From Roseomonas elaeocarpi (GTDB taxonomy: Bacteria > Pseudomonadota > Alphaproteobacteria > Acetobacterales > Acetobacteraceae): DNA of 64,000 nucleotides. The notes under the pieces were generated by a model. It made no database searches, had not been told where the DNA came from, and was given only the letters and a program-made list of their open reading frames with translations. Of the stretch, positions 25,660 through 34,462 are shown piece by piece (positions within the stretch are counted from its first letter, which is position 1; every line of letters starts with the position of its first letter). The DNA is taken from the NCBI RefSeq assembly GCF_042433915.1, contig NZ_JBHLUN010000012.1, positions 124,001 to 188,000 on the forward strand. The letters run 5' to 3'. The position numbers were made by a program, and so were the translations under genes.

Positions 25660-25730
25660 TACCGTTCGATACATAATCTCTTGACCCACGGCAAGCAATT
25701 CCATACTGAAAGGTACTGTATCGACCGGTA
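25660..25730 (+). promoter_or_regulatory. Efflux promoter flanked by two TetR operator sites
   Basis: A sigma-70-like promoter, TTGACC (25681-25686), 17 bp, TACTGA (25704-25709), is flanked by TACCGTTCGATACA (25660-25673) and TGTATCGACCGGTA (25717-25730). These are inverted copies of each other with 13 of 14 matches. Each also has internal symmetry TAYCG-N2-CGRTA. The downstream copy would cover the transcription start. The remainder of the 25520-25832 gap shows no gene. Confidence 0.65.
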
Positions 25731-25832
25731 GTGAACCGGCAAGGTGATTGCGATGGAACCGAACCATGGACCAGTGGGACGCGAGGGAAGCCACCGCACG
25801 CTGCCGCAAGGCCGCTCAGGCGGGGTTTCGGC

Positions 25833-27191
25833 ATGATGTGGCGCGGCATGGGCTTTTCGCATGGTGGCCCGCACCCGACGGGCGCGACGCTGGCGCGGTG
25901 GCAGCGCCGGGGGCTGCGGGCCTGGTGGCGGGGCGTGGCCCTGGCGGCCGTGATGGTGACGCTGCCGGTCCTGCCCTGGACTGACGGCGCCCAGGCCCAG
26001 GAAGGCGGTGCCCCGCCCGCGCCCGCCGTCACGGTGGCGCGGCCGGTGGTGCGCGACGTGGTGGAATGGAGCAGCTTCATCGGCCGCTTCGAGGCGGTGG
26101 ACAGCGTGGACCTGCGCGCGCGCGTGACGGGCTACCTCGACAGTGTCCGGGTGCCCGACGGCGCGGTCGTGCGCCAGGGCGACGTGCTGTTCACGATCGA
26201 CTCGCGCACCTACGACACGGCGTTGCGGCAGGCCGAGGCCGACCTCGCCTCCGCGGTCGCCAAGCGCGACTTCGCGGTGGCCGACCTCGCGCGCGCGGAT
26301 GAGCTGCGCCGCACCAACACCATCGCCACCCAGGTGGCCGACCAGCGCCGGCAGGTGCTGCAGTCGGCGCGCGCCGAGGTGGACGGGGCCCAGGCGGCAC
26401 TGGCGCGCGCCAGGCTCGACATGGGCTTCACCGAGGTGCGGGCGCCGATCTCGGGCCGGCTGTCGCGGCGGCTGGTGTCGCCGGGCGCGCTGATCAACGC
26501 CAACGAGACGGTGCTGGCCAATATCGTGAGCACCGACCCGATCCAGTTCTACTTCGACGTGGACGAGCGCGCCTACCTCGCGGCGCTGGCCGGGCGCACC
26601 GGCGAGGCGCGCGCAGGCGCGGTGCGGGTGGCCGGCCGGGACGAGGCAGGCGGCGGCGCGCCGGGTGGCGCGGGGCCGGCGGTCTCCCCGCCGGCGGTCT
26701 CCCCTGGGGCGGCCGCCGAGGATGGCGACCGGCCGAAGGTCTTCGTGACGCTGACCGACACGGCGGTGGAGCGCGAAGGCGTGCTGGACTTCCTCGACAA
26801 CCGTCTCGACGGCAACAGCGGAACGCTGCGCGGGCGGGCGCTGCTGCGCAACCGCGACCAGGCGCTGCTGCCCGGCATGTTCGGGCGCGTGCGGCTGCCC
26901 TCAGGCCCGGAGCACCGCGCGGTGCTGATCCCTGACGAGGCGCTGTCGAGCGACCAGGACCGGCGCATCGTCTACGTGGTGGGCGAGGGCAACAAGGTCG
27001 CGGCGCGCCCCGTCCGCACCGGCCCGCTGGTGGACGGCTACCGCGTGGTGCGCGACGGGCTGAGCGGCGGCGAGACCATCGCCATCAACGGGCTGGCGCG
27101 CGTGCGGCCGGGCGCGGTGGTAGCGCCGCGGCTGGTGGAGCTGCCGCCGCGCCGTGGCGAGGACGCGCCGCAGCGCTCCGCGGCACGGTAA
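25833..27191 (+). CDS. RND efflux periplasmic adaptor (MFP)
   Basis: This membrane-fusion protein of an AcrAB-type pump bridges the inner-membrane transporter and an outer-membrane channel. A signal/anchor region (about residues 25-55, ending AQAQ) leads into the lipoyl half-motifs ARVTGYLDSVRVPDG and FTEVRAPISGRLSRRLV. These flank a helical hairpin (about 145-205), and beta-barrel and membrane-proximal domains follow. A Gly/Pro/Ala insert near residues 268-295 is unusual. The start is uncertain: 25833 gives 452 residues, while a GTG at 25731 lies within the operator region. The permease follows after 15 bp. Confidence 0.9.
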   Translation: MMWRGMGFSHGGPHPTGATLARWQRRGLRAWWRGVALAAVMVTLPVLPWTDGAQAQEGGAPPAPAVTVARPVVRDVVEWSSFIGRFEAVDSVDLRARVTGYLDSVRVPDGAVVRQGDVLFTIDSRTYDTALRQAEADLASAVAKRDFAVADLARADELRRTNTIATQVADQRRQVLQSARAEVDGAQAALARARLDMGFTEVRAPISGRLSRRLVSPGALINANETVLANIVSTDPIQFYFDVDERAYLAALAGRTGEARAGAVRVAGRDEAGGGAPGGAGPAVSPPAVSPGAAAEDGDRPKVFVTLTDTAVEREGVLDFLDNRLDGNSGTLRGRALLRNRDQALLPGMFGRVRLPSGPEHRAVLIPDEALSSDQDRRIVYVVGEGNKVAARPVRTGPLVDGYRVVRDGLSGGETIAINGLARVRPGAVVAPRLVELPPRRGEDAPQRSAAR

Positions 27192-27206
27192 GGACGGAGA
27201 GGGATC

Positions 27207-30200
27207 ATGCGGTTCTCGCACGCGTTCATTGAACGCCCGATCTTCGCCTCCGTGCTGGCGATCGTGGTGGTGGTGGTGGGCGCCATCGCCTATCTCGGCC
27301 TGCCGGTGACGCAGTACCCCGAGATCGTGCCGCCCACCGTGGTGGTGCGCGCCTCCTACCCGGGCGCGGATTCCGAGACGGTGGCCGCCACCGTCGCCAC
27401 GCCGCTGGAACAGGAGGTCAACGGCGTCGAGGACATGCTCTACATGTCCTCCTATTCCACCGGCGACGGCAACTACGCGCTGACGGTCACCTTCCGGCTG
27501 GGCACCGACCTCGATAAGGCGCAGGTGCTGGTGCAGAACCGGGTCGCGGTGGCGACGCCGCGCCTGCCGGACGCGGTGCGGCAGCTGGGCATCACCACGC
27601 TGAAGTCCTCGCCCAACCTGATGATGGTGGTCCACATGCTCTCTCCGGATGAGAGCTACGACCAGCTGTACGTCTCGAACTACGCGCGCAACAACGTGCG
27701 CGACGCGCTGCTGCGCCTCGAAGGTGTTGGCGACCTGCAGATGTTCGGTGAGCGGCAGTACAGCCTGCGCGTCTGGCTCGACCCCGACCGGCTGTCGCAG
27801 CTGGGCATGGTGGCAGGCGACGTGGTGCGCGCGGTGCAGGAACAGAACGTGCAGGTGAGCGGCGGCGCCCTGGGCCAGGAGCCGGTCAAGGGCGACAACG
27901 CCTTCCAGTTCACCGTCACCACGCAGGGGCGATTCAGCGATCCGGCGCAGTTCGAGGAGGTGATCGTCCGCTCCACGCCCGACGGGCGGCTGGTGCGGCT
28001 GCGCGACGTGGCGCGCGTCGAGATGGGCGCGCAGGACTACTTCACCAACAGCTACCTCAACGGCAAGCCGGCGGTGGCGCTGGCGATCTTCCAGCGGCCC
28101 GGCACCAACGCGCTGGCGACCTCGGCCGAGATCCTGCGCACGCTCGACACGCTCAAGGCCGACTTCCCGCCGGGCATCGCCTACCAGGTGGTCTACAACC
28201 CCACCGAGTTCATCGCGAAGTCGATCGACGAGGTGTACCACACGCTCTACGAGGCGGTGGCGCTGGTGGTGATCGTGGTGATCGTGTTCCTCCAGTCCTG
28301 GCGCACCGCGATCATCCCGATCATCGCGATTCCCGTGTCGCTGATCGGCACCTTCGCCTTCATGGCCGCCTTCGGCTTCTCGCTGAACACGCTGACGCTG
28401 TTCGGGCTGGTGCTGGCGATCGGCATCGTGGTGGACGACGCCATCGTGGTGGTGGAGAACGTCGAGCGCCATATCGGCGACGGGCTGCTGCCGCGCGAGG
28501 CCGCGCACCGCACCATGGACGAGGTCGGCGGCGCGCTGATCGCCATCGCCCTGGTGCTGGCGGCGGTGTTCGTGCCGACCGCGTTCATTCCCGGGCTGAC
28601 GGGGCAGTTCTACCGGCAGTTCGCGCTGACCATCGCGGTGTCCACGCTGATCTCGGCCTCGGTGTCGCTGACGCTGTCGCCCGCACTCGCCGCGATGCTG
28701 CTGCGGCCGCACGCGCATGGGTCGTCGCGCAACATCCTGATGCGCGGCCTGGGCGCCGCGGCCGGCGGCTTCAACCGCGGCTTCGAGCGGATGAGCAGTG
28801 GCTACGCGCGCGGCGTGGGCGGCATCCTGCGGCGGCGCCTGCTGGTGCTGCCGATCTATGCCGGGCTGCTGGGTGCCACGGTGTGGAGCATGAACCACGT
28901 GCCGCGCGGCTTCATCCCGACGCTGGATCAGGGCTACGCCATCGTGATCGCGCAGCTGCCCGACGGCGCCGCGCTGTCGCGCTCCGACGAGGTGACCAGG
29001 CGCATCGACGAGATCGCGCTGCAGACACCGGGCATCCAGGACGCGATCGCCTTTACCGGCTTCTCGGCCGCCACCTTCACCAACGCCACCAACGCGGTGG
29101 CGGTGTTCGTGGGCTTCAAGCCGCCGGAGGAGCGGCTGAAGACGGGGGATTCCGCGCCCAAGATCATCGGCGACCTGTTCGGGCGCCTCCAGGGCATCGA
29201 GGAGGCCTTCGTGATCGCGGTGCCGCCGCCGCCCGTGCCCGGCATCGGCAATTCCGGCGGCTTCAAGCTGCAGCTACAGGAACGCCGCGGCGCCGAGGTC
29301 GGCCGCGTGCTGGCCGCGGCGCGGGAGATCATGGGCAAGGCTGCCGGCGATCCGGAGCTCGCGGGGGTGTTCACCACCTTCTCCTCCGGCACGCCGCGGA
29401 TCTTCCTGGAGGTGGATCGTGAGAAGGCGCGGGTGCTGAACGTGCCGGTGTCGGGCATCTTCGAGGCGCTGCAGTACAACCTGAGTGCTGCCTACGTGAA
29501 CGACTTCAACGCGCTGGGCCGCGTGTACCAGGTGCGCGCCGAGGCCGACCAGCGCTTCCGCCTGACGCCGGAGGATATCAGCCGGCTGCGCGTGCGCTCC
29601 TCGACCGGGGCGCTGGTGCCGCTGGGCACGCTGGTGAAGGTGCGCCAGGACGCGGGTCCCGACCTGATCCAGCGCTACAACATGTTCACCTCGGTGCCCT
29701 TGCAGGGCAACGCGGCGCCGGGCGTGTCCTCGGCGCAGGCGCTGTCGCGGATGGAGGCGCTGTCGCGCGAGGTGATGCCGGTGGGCATGGGCGCGGAATG
29801 GACCGAGCTCGCCTATCAGGAGCGCACCACCGGCAACACGGCGACGCTGATCTTCGCGATGTCGGTGCTGTTCGTGTTCCTGGTGCTGGCCGCGCAGTAC
29901 GAGAGCTGGACGCTGCCGATCGCGATCCTCCTGATCGTGCCGATGAGCGTGCTGTCGGCTCTGGTGGGCGTGATGATCCGCGGCCAGGACAACAACGTGC
30001 TGACGCAGATCGGGCTGGTGGTGCTGGTGGGTCTCGCCGCCAAGAACGCCATCCTGATCGTGGAGTTCGCGCGCGAGGCGGAGGCCGAGCGGGGGTTGAG
30101 CCCGATCGCCGCCGTGACCGAGGCCGCAAGGCTGCGGCTGCGGCCGATCCTGATGACGGCGCTGGCCTTTATCCTGGGCGTGGTGCCGCTGGCGATCGCC

Positions 30201-30377
30201 ACGGGACCGGGCGCCGAGATGCGGCAGGCGCTGGGCACGGCGGTGTTCTTCGGAATGCTGGGCGTGACCGTGTTCGGGTTGTTCCTGACGCCGGTCTTCT
30301 ACGTGGTGATCCGTCACCTCGTGCTGCGCTTCGGACGGCAGAAGCAGAACCCGGTGGCGGCGCCGGCGGCGGAGTGA
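27207..30377 (+). CDS. RND efflux permease, HAE1/AcrB type
   Basis: This 1056-residue proton-driven drug exporter works as a trimer in the inner membrane. It opens MRFSHAFIERPIFASVLAI, the standard HAE1 start, and has twelve predicted membrane helices with two large periplasmic loops. Helix 4 carries VLAIGIVVDDAIVVVENVER with the paired Asp of the proton relay. The second half repeats the pattern in VVLVGLAAKNAILIVEFAR with the conserved Lys. It is co-transcribed with the adaptor. No outer-membrane factor gene is in the operon, so a TolC-type channel must be encoded elsewhere. Confidence 0.95.
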   Translation: MRFSHAFIERPIFASVLAIVVVVVGAIAYLGLPVTQYPEIVPPTVVVRASYPGADSETVAATVATPLEQEVNGVEDMLYMSSYSTGDGNYALTVTFRLGTDLDKAQVLVQNRVAVATPRLPDAVRQLGITTLKSSPNLMMVVHMLSPDESYDQLYVSNYARNNVRDALLRLEGVGDLQMFGERQYSLRVWLDPDRLSQLGMVAGDVVRAVQEQNVQVSGGALGQEPVKGDNAFQFTVTTQGRFSDPAQFEEVIVRSTPDGRLVRLRDVARVEMGAQDYFTNSYLNGKPAVALAIFQRPGTNALATSAEILRTLDTLKADFPPGIAYQVVYNPTEFIAKSIDEVYHTLYEAVALVVIVVIVFLQSWRTAIIPIIAIPVSLIGTFAFMAAFGFSLNTLTLFGLVLAIGIVVDDAIVVVENVERHIGDGLLPREAAHRTMDEVGGALIAIALVLAAVFVPTAFIPGLTGQFYRQFALTIAVSTLISASVSLTLSPALAAMLLRPHAHGSSRNILMRGLGAAAGGFNRGFERMSSGYARGVGGILRRRLLVLPIYAGLLGATVWSMNHVPRGFIPTLDQGYAIVIAQLPDGAALSRSDEVTRRIDEIALQTPGIQDAIAFTGFSAATFTNATNAVAVFVGFKPPEERLKTGDSAPKIIGDLFGRLQGIEEAFVIAVPPPPVPGIGNSGGFKLQLQERRGAEVGRVLAAAREIMGKAAGDPELAGVFTTFSSGTPRIFLEVDREKARVLNVPVSGIFEALQYNLSAAYVNDFNALGRVYQVRAEADQRFRLTPEDISRLRVRSSTGALVPLGTLVKVRQDAGPDLIQRYNMFTSVPLQGNAAPGVSSAQALSRMEALSREVMPVGMGAEWTELAYQERTTGNTATLIFAMSVLFVFLVLAAQYESWTLPIAILLIVPMSVLSALVGVMIRGQDNNVLTQIGLVVLVGLAAKNAILIVEFAREAEAERGLSPIAAVTEAARLRLRPILMTALAFILGVVPLAIATGPGAEMRQALGTAVFFGMLGVTVFGLFLTPVFYVVIRHLVLRFGRQKQNPVAAPAAE

Positions 30378-30403
30378 TGGTGCTGCCGGTGTAGCCCTGT
30401 CCC

Positions 30404-30475
30404 GGGTGGGGCGCTGCCCCTCCCGGACCCGCCCCGCTCAAGGCATGGCAGGGCCACCCCGAGACCCCGCCGGGA
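30404..30475 (+). repeat. REP-like repeat, copy 1
   Basis: This copy has a hairpin GGNGGGGC-gct-GCCCCNCC, then CGGACCC, then a 26-bp block (30446-30471) that is identical to 37719-37744. It is one of four related copies in this window and sits between convergent genes. Confidence 0.75.
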
Positions 30476-30517
30476 ATTGGTGCGGGGTCACCAGGACGTT
30501 CTTGTTGACCCAGACAT

Positions 30518-30552
30518 GAAGGGCCGGCGCTCCATCGGAGCGCCGGCCCTTC
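30518..30552. terminator. Strong bidirectional terminator hairpin
   Basis: GAAGGGCCGGCGCTCC pairs without mismatch with GGAGCGCCGGCCCTTC (16 bp, 3-nt loop ATC). It lies between the convergent RND permease and carboxylesterase genes. Confidence 0.75.
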
Positions 30553-30604
30553 GCACGTTCAGGCCCCGGCGGTGTTCCGGGTCCGGATGAGACGCGCGGC
30601 GGTG

Positions 30605-32167
30605 CTACCGCATCGCGTCCCAGAAGGTGCAGTTGTGCGCGGCGTTGATCGCCGCCACCGGCACGACGGCGCTTCGCCCGCCGGCCTGCAACGACAGCAC
30701 GGCGCCGTTCGCCTCGAAGCGCGGCCAGGGGCCGGTGCCCTCGTTCGCCGGGTCGCCGTCGCGCACGAAGCCGCCCCAGGCGCGCAGCATCTGGTCCGAC
30801 AGCTGCTGCTCGTCCCGGTTCAGCGCCCCGCCGTTGTTGGCCAGGTTGTGCCGGTGCGGGATGATGTAGGCGAGTTCCGCCGCGTGCCCGGCTCCCCAGA
30901 CGTAGCCGGGGATGCTGAACCAGCCCGGCCCTTCGGCATGGTCGAACTCGTAGCGCCAGACCGGGGCGCCGCGGGCCACCAGGGCGTCGGTGATCTTCTG
31001 GGTGGAGCACGCCCCGACGCTGCCGGTGTTCATGCTGTCGGTGCGCAGCTTCGTCACGAGGTAGGTGCCGGTGTAGCGCGTGGGATCGCTGGGCCAGGGG
31101 TAGACGGCCAGCACGGCCTCCGCACGGTCCTTGAACTGGTCACGGACGTAGCGGAGGTACTGTTCGCGCGAGTACTCGGGCACCGAGCGCGTGGGCCATT
31201 CCGTCATCAGCGCGCGGTACTCGTCGCGCTGTCCGCCGATCAGCACGGGCACGGTGCTGGCGCCACCCTGCAGCGCGGCGACCGGGCCCTGCGGCAGGAC
31301 ATCCGTTCCGCCGGTCAGCAGGTGCGGCGGGTCCTTGGCGTCGATCAGCGCGCCCACGGGCTTGCTGCGCAGGCAGTCGGCGGCGCCGGGACCGTCGCAG
31401 CCCAGGCTCTGCGCGAAGCTGGTGCCGGCGGCCTCGGCCTCGCGCAGGGGCGGCGTGGCGTCGCTGCCGCTCATCACGATGGCCCGGTTGAACAACCCGC
31501 GCGAGCCGGGCGCCACCAGGTGCGCGAGCACGGAGCGGCCGCCCGCGGACTCGCCGCCGATGGTGACGCGTGCCGGGTCGCCGCCGAACGCCGCGATGTT
31601 GTCGCGCACCCAGCGCAGCGCGGCCTGCTGGTCCATGAAGCCGTAGTTGCCGCTCTGCCCCTTCGCGTCCGCGACCGCCGGGTGAGCCAGGAAGCCGAGC
31701 GCGCCGAGACGGTAGTTCATCGTCACCGCGACGATGCCGTTGGTGCGCACCAGCGCGTCCATGTCCTCGTTGTTGCCGGTGCCGCCGGTGAAGCCGCCGC
31801 CGTAGATGTAGACCAGCACGGGCAGCTTCGCCCCCGCCGCGGTGTTGGGCGGGCGCTGCACGTTGACGGCGAGGCAGTCCTCATCCTCGGTGCGAGGGGA
31901 GTCGATGCCGTTGAGCTGCGGGCAGGCGGGGCCGTAGCTCTGCGCCGGGCGAACCCCGCTCCAGGCCGCCGGCGGTTGCGGTGGCTGCCAGCGCCCCTGC
32001 CCGGCCGGCGAGGCCGCGTAGGGGATGCCGAGAAAGGCCTCGACCCCTTCGGCGAGCTTGCCCTGCACCTGGCCGGACTGGGTGGTGACGACGGGCCCTT
32101 CGGCGGCGGCCGCGGCGGCGGACCAGCACAGGGCGGCCGCGAACAGGGCGGTGGATGAACGGATCAC
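30605..32167 (-). CDS. Secreted type B carboxylesterase
   Basis: This 520-residue alpha/beta hydrolase of the carboxylesterase type B (cholinesterase-like) family has a signal peptide (to about residue 22). The oxyanion-hole region is LVYIYGGGFTGG, the nucleophile Ser lies in TIGGESAGGRS, and the catalytic His in VWGAGHAAELAYI. The family motif EDEDCLAVNVQRP is present. It should hydrolyse ester bonds of external substrates in the periplasm or outside the cell. It is monocistronic, with terminators or repeats on both sides. The natural substrate is unknown. Confidence 0.9.
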   Translation of the reverse strand: MIRSSTALFAAALCWSAAAAAAEGPVVTTQSGQVQGKLAEGVEAFLGIPYAASPAGQGRWQPPQPPAAWSGVRPAQSYGPACPQLNGIDSPRTEDEDCLAVNVQRPPNTAAGAKLPVLVYIYGGGFTGGTGNNEDMDALVRTNGIVAVTMNYRLGALGFLAHPAVADAKGQSGNYGFMDQQAALRWVRDNIAAFGGDPARVTIGGESAGGRSVLAHLVAPGSRGLFNRAIVMSGSDATPPLREAEAAGTSFAQSLGCDGPGAADCLRSKPVGALIDAKDPPHLLTGGTDVLPQGPVAALQGGASTVPVLIGGQRDEYRALMTEWPTRSVPEYSREQYLRYVRDQFKDRAEAVLAVYPWPSDPTRYTGTYLVTKLRTDSMNTGSVGACSTQKITDALVARGAPVWRYEFDHAEGPGWFSIPGYVWGAGHAAELAYIIPHRHNLANNGGALNRDEQQLSDQMLRAWGGFVRDGDPANEGTGPWPRFEANGAVLSLQAGGRSAVVPVAAINAAHNCTFWDAMR

Positions 32168-32344
32168 GCTGGACGCTCCCTCTTTTTCGGGGAGGCTAGA
32201 CCCGGGTCCGGCGGCATGGCCAGGGCGTTCCGGCGGCGGCGAGGGTTCCGGTCAGGCAGTCTGGTCTGCGCGAAGCGGGTTATCGGGATGCGGCGCACCG
32301 CACCGGGCCGCGTGTCACCCCATTCACCCGCGCCCATTCCCGGA

Positions 32345-32405
32345 AGGTCCAGGAAACTCAGTTTCCTGGCGGCAGGGGGTCCGGGGGAAGGCGGAGCCCT
32401 CCCCC
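32345..32405 (-). repeat. REP-like repeat, copy 2
   Basis: This copy has two hairpins: CCAGGAAACT-c-AGTTTCCTGG (32349-32369, perfect) and GGGGGAAGGC-gga-GCCCTCCCCC (32383-32405, one mismatch). It is the same element as 37957-38018 and the inverse of the copies at 30404 and 37680. It lies between rlmN and the esterase gene. Confidence 0.75.
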
Positions 32406-32420
32406 GAAACAGCGCGCCGC

Positions 32421-33833
32421 TCAGGCCGCCGGGCGGCGCTGGCGTTCGCTCTCGGTCTTGAGCTGGCCGCAGGCGGCCAGGATGTCGCGGCCGCGCGGGC
32501 GGCGGATCGGCGCGGAATAGCCGGCGTCGCTGACGATCTCGGCGAAGCGGCGGACGACCTCGCCCTTGGAGGTGCGGTACTCGCTGCCCGGCCAGGGGTT
32601 GAAGGGGATCAGGTTGACCTTGGCCGGGATGCCCTTGAGCAGCCGCACCAGCTCACGCGCCTCGGCCTCGGAGTCGTTGACGCCGTCGAGCATGACGTAC
32701 TCGAAGGTGATGCGACGCGCGTTGGAGGCGGAGGGGTAGCGGCGGCAGGCGGCCATCAGCTCCTTGATGGGGTACTTGCGGTTCAGCGGCACGATGACGT
32801 CGCGGAGTTCATCCGTGACGGCGTGGAGGCTGACGGCGAGGCCCACGTTCAGCTCCGCGCCACAGCGGTCCATCATCGGCACGACGCCCGAGGTGGAGAG
32901 CGTGATGCGGCGGCGGCTCAGGCCGATCCCCTCGTTGTCCATGACGATGGTGAGCGCCTTGGCCACGTTCTCGTAGTTGTAGAGCGGCTCGCCCATGCCC
33001 ATGACCACGATGTTGCTGAGGTGGCGGGGCGTGCCGTCCTTGGGCGAGGGCCATTCGTTGTAGGTGTCGCGGGCGGCCATGAACTGGCCGACGATCTCGG
33101 CGGCGCCGAGGTTGCGCACCAGCTTCTGGGTGCCGGTGTGGCAGAAGCGGCAGCTCAGGGTGCAGCCCACCTGGGTGGAGATGCACACCGCGCCGCGGTC
33201 CTCCTGACCGTCGGGGATGTAGACGGTCTCGACCTGCTGGCTGTCGCGGAAGCGGAGCAGCCACTTGCGGGTGCCGTCCTTGCTCAGCTGCTCGGTGGCG
33301 ACCTCGGGGCGGCCGACCACGAAGCGCTCGGCCAGGCGCTGCTGCATGGGCCGCGCGATGGTGGGCATCTGCGCGAAGTCGCGGACGCCCTGGTGGTAGA
33401 TCCAGTGCCAGAGCTGGCGGGCGCGGAAGGCCTTCTCGCCCATCGCCACCATCTCGGCCTCGAGCTCGGCCCGCGACAGGCCCACGAGGTCGCGGCGGCC
33501 GTCCGGCAGGGTGGCCGGCGGCGGGGCGAAGAGGGCGGACTTCATCATGATGCGCGACGCCTCGTCGGGCGTGACGTCGGGCACGATGGCCTGCCTGGGG
33601 GCCGGCGCGGAGGCCTGGGCCGGCTGGGCGGGAACCGCGGCGGCCGCCCGGCTGGGCAGGCGCTGCGCCGGGGAAGGCCCGCGCTGCGGGGCGATGGCAG
33701 GTGCGTCCACGCGCGCGGCGGCCTCCGCCGGGACGGTGTCGCGGGCGGGGGCATCGTGGCGGACGGGCTGCGCGGCGGTCCGGTCGGACAGCGGCGCCTC
33801 CGTCGGGGCGGCGGGCGGGACGATCTGGTTCAT
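32421..33833 (-). CDS. rlmN: 23S rRNA/tRNA adenine-C2 methyltransferase RlmN
   Basis: This radical-SAM enzyme methylates C2 of A2503 in 23S rRNA and A37 in some tRNAs. The iron-sulfur motif CTLSCRFC gives Cys224, Cys228 and Cys231, and GMGEPLYNYENV and the C-terminal ILAACGQL (methyl-carrying Cys) are conserved. The ATG at 33833 overlaps the stop of the upstream gene (ATGA), which fixes the start. The result is a 470-residue protein with about 90 extra Ala/Pro-rich residues before the domain, much longer than usual RlmN. A GTG at 33848 is an alternative, with its Shine-Dalgarno placed too close. Confidence 0.93.
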   Translation of the reverse strand: MNQIVPPAAPTEAPLSDRTAAQPVRHDAPARDTVPAEAAARVDAPAIAPQRGPSPAQRLPSRAAAAVPAQPAQASAPAPRQAIVPDVTPDEASRIMMKSALFAPPPATLPDGRRDLVGLSRAELEAEMVAMGEKAFRARQLWHWIYHQGVRDFAQMPTIARPMQQRLAERFVVGRPEVATEQLSKDGTRKWLLRFRDSQQVETVYIPDGQEDRGAVCISTQVGCTLSCRFCHTGTQKLVRNLGAAEIVGQFMAARDTYNEWPSPKDGTPRHLSNIVVMGMGEPLYNYENVAKALTIVMDNEGIGLSRRRITLSTSGVVPMMDRCGAELNVGLAVSLHAVTDELRDVIVPLNRKYPIKELMAACRRYPSASNARRITFEYVMLDGVNDSEAEARELVRLLKGIPAKVNLIPFNPWPGSEYRTSKGEVVRRFAEIVSDAGYSAPIRRPRGRDILAACGQLKTESERQRRPAA

Positions 33834-34354
33834 CGGCGGGGTGGGCACTCCTTGGAGATGGCATCATACGCCGCCGAGAAGCCGCTCAAGGAGAACGTAT
33901 CCGTCGTACCACCCTTGTTCTGGGGGCCGGGCCCCTTCACCACGAGGTCGCGGCCCGCCTTGAAGGCCGCCACCGCCGCGGTGCCTTCCTGGGCGAAGGC
34001 GTTGGTCCCGGCGCCGTAGAAGCGCAGGTCGTTGCCGCCGACATTGCCGGACACGTCGTCGTTGCCGGCGTCGCGGCGCAGCGCGTAGCCGAGCGAGGCC
34101 GCCACCTGGTCACGCCCCTGCGGGCGCTGGGTCACGGTGAGCATGACGTTCTGGCGGTTGCCGCCGCCCTCGCTCTTGCTGGCGCGGGTAAAGGCGTAGC
34201 AGACCTTGGCGCCGCCTTCCTGGTGGGTGGCCGCGGTCCAGTTGCCGAAACTCCCCAGCCTTTGCGGCGCGGCTGCCCCCCGGGCTTGTGCGAAGGCCGG
34301 GGCCGGGGCGAGGAAGGACAGGGCGGCGAGGGTGAGGAAGAGCTGCGGCTTCAT
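33830..34354 (-). CDS. Invasion-associated locus B (IalB) family protein
   Basis: This 174-residue exported protein has a clear signal peptide (MKPQLFLTLAALSFLAPAPAFAQ). It is followed by FGNWTAATHQEGGAKVCYAFTRA, which matches the IalB opening (phenylalanine-tryptophan and a Cys pair motif). Later segments include VMLTVTQRP and a Cys near the end that may form a disulfide. IalB proteins are periplasmic and common in alphaproteobacteria; despite the name most are not virulence factors. It is coupled to rlmN by an ATGA overlap, an association with no obvious functional link. Confidence 0.82.
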   Translation of the reverse strand: MKPQLFLTLAALSFLAPAPAFAQARGAAAPQRLGSFGNWTAATHQEGGAKVCYAFTRASKSEGGGNRQNVMLTVTQRPQGRDQVAASLGYALRRDAGNDDVSGNVGGNDLRFYGAGTNAFAQEGTAAVAAFKAGRDLVVKGPGPQNKGGTTDTFSLSGFSAAYDAISKECPPRR

Positions 34355-34462
34355 GCGGCGGCAGATAAGCGGTCGCAGCACCCGGCTTCAACCGCTTGAA
34401 TGCATGAAGCTCCGGCTAAAATCCCCCCAGGACGATGTTGCGAAGCAGGAACAACCGTCGGT

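Noticed and set aside
26901..28898. 665-codon minus-strand frame opposite the efflux adaptor and permease
   Set aside because: His/Arg/Gln-rich mirror translation of a conserved RND gene; not a real protein.
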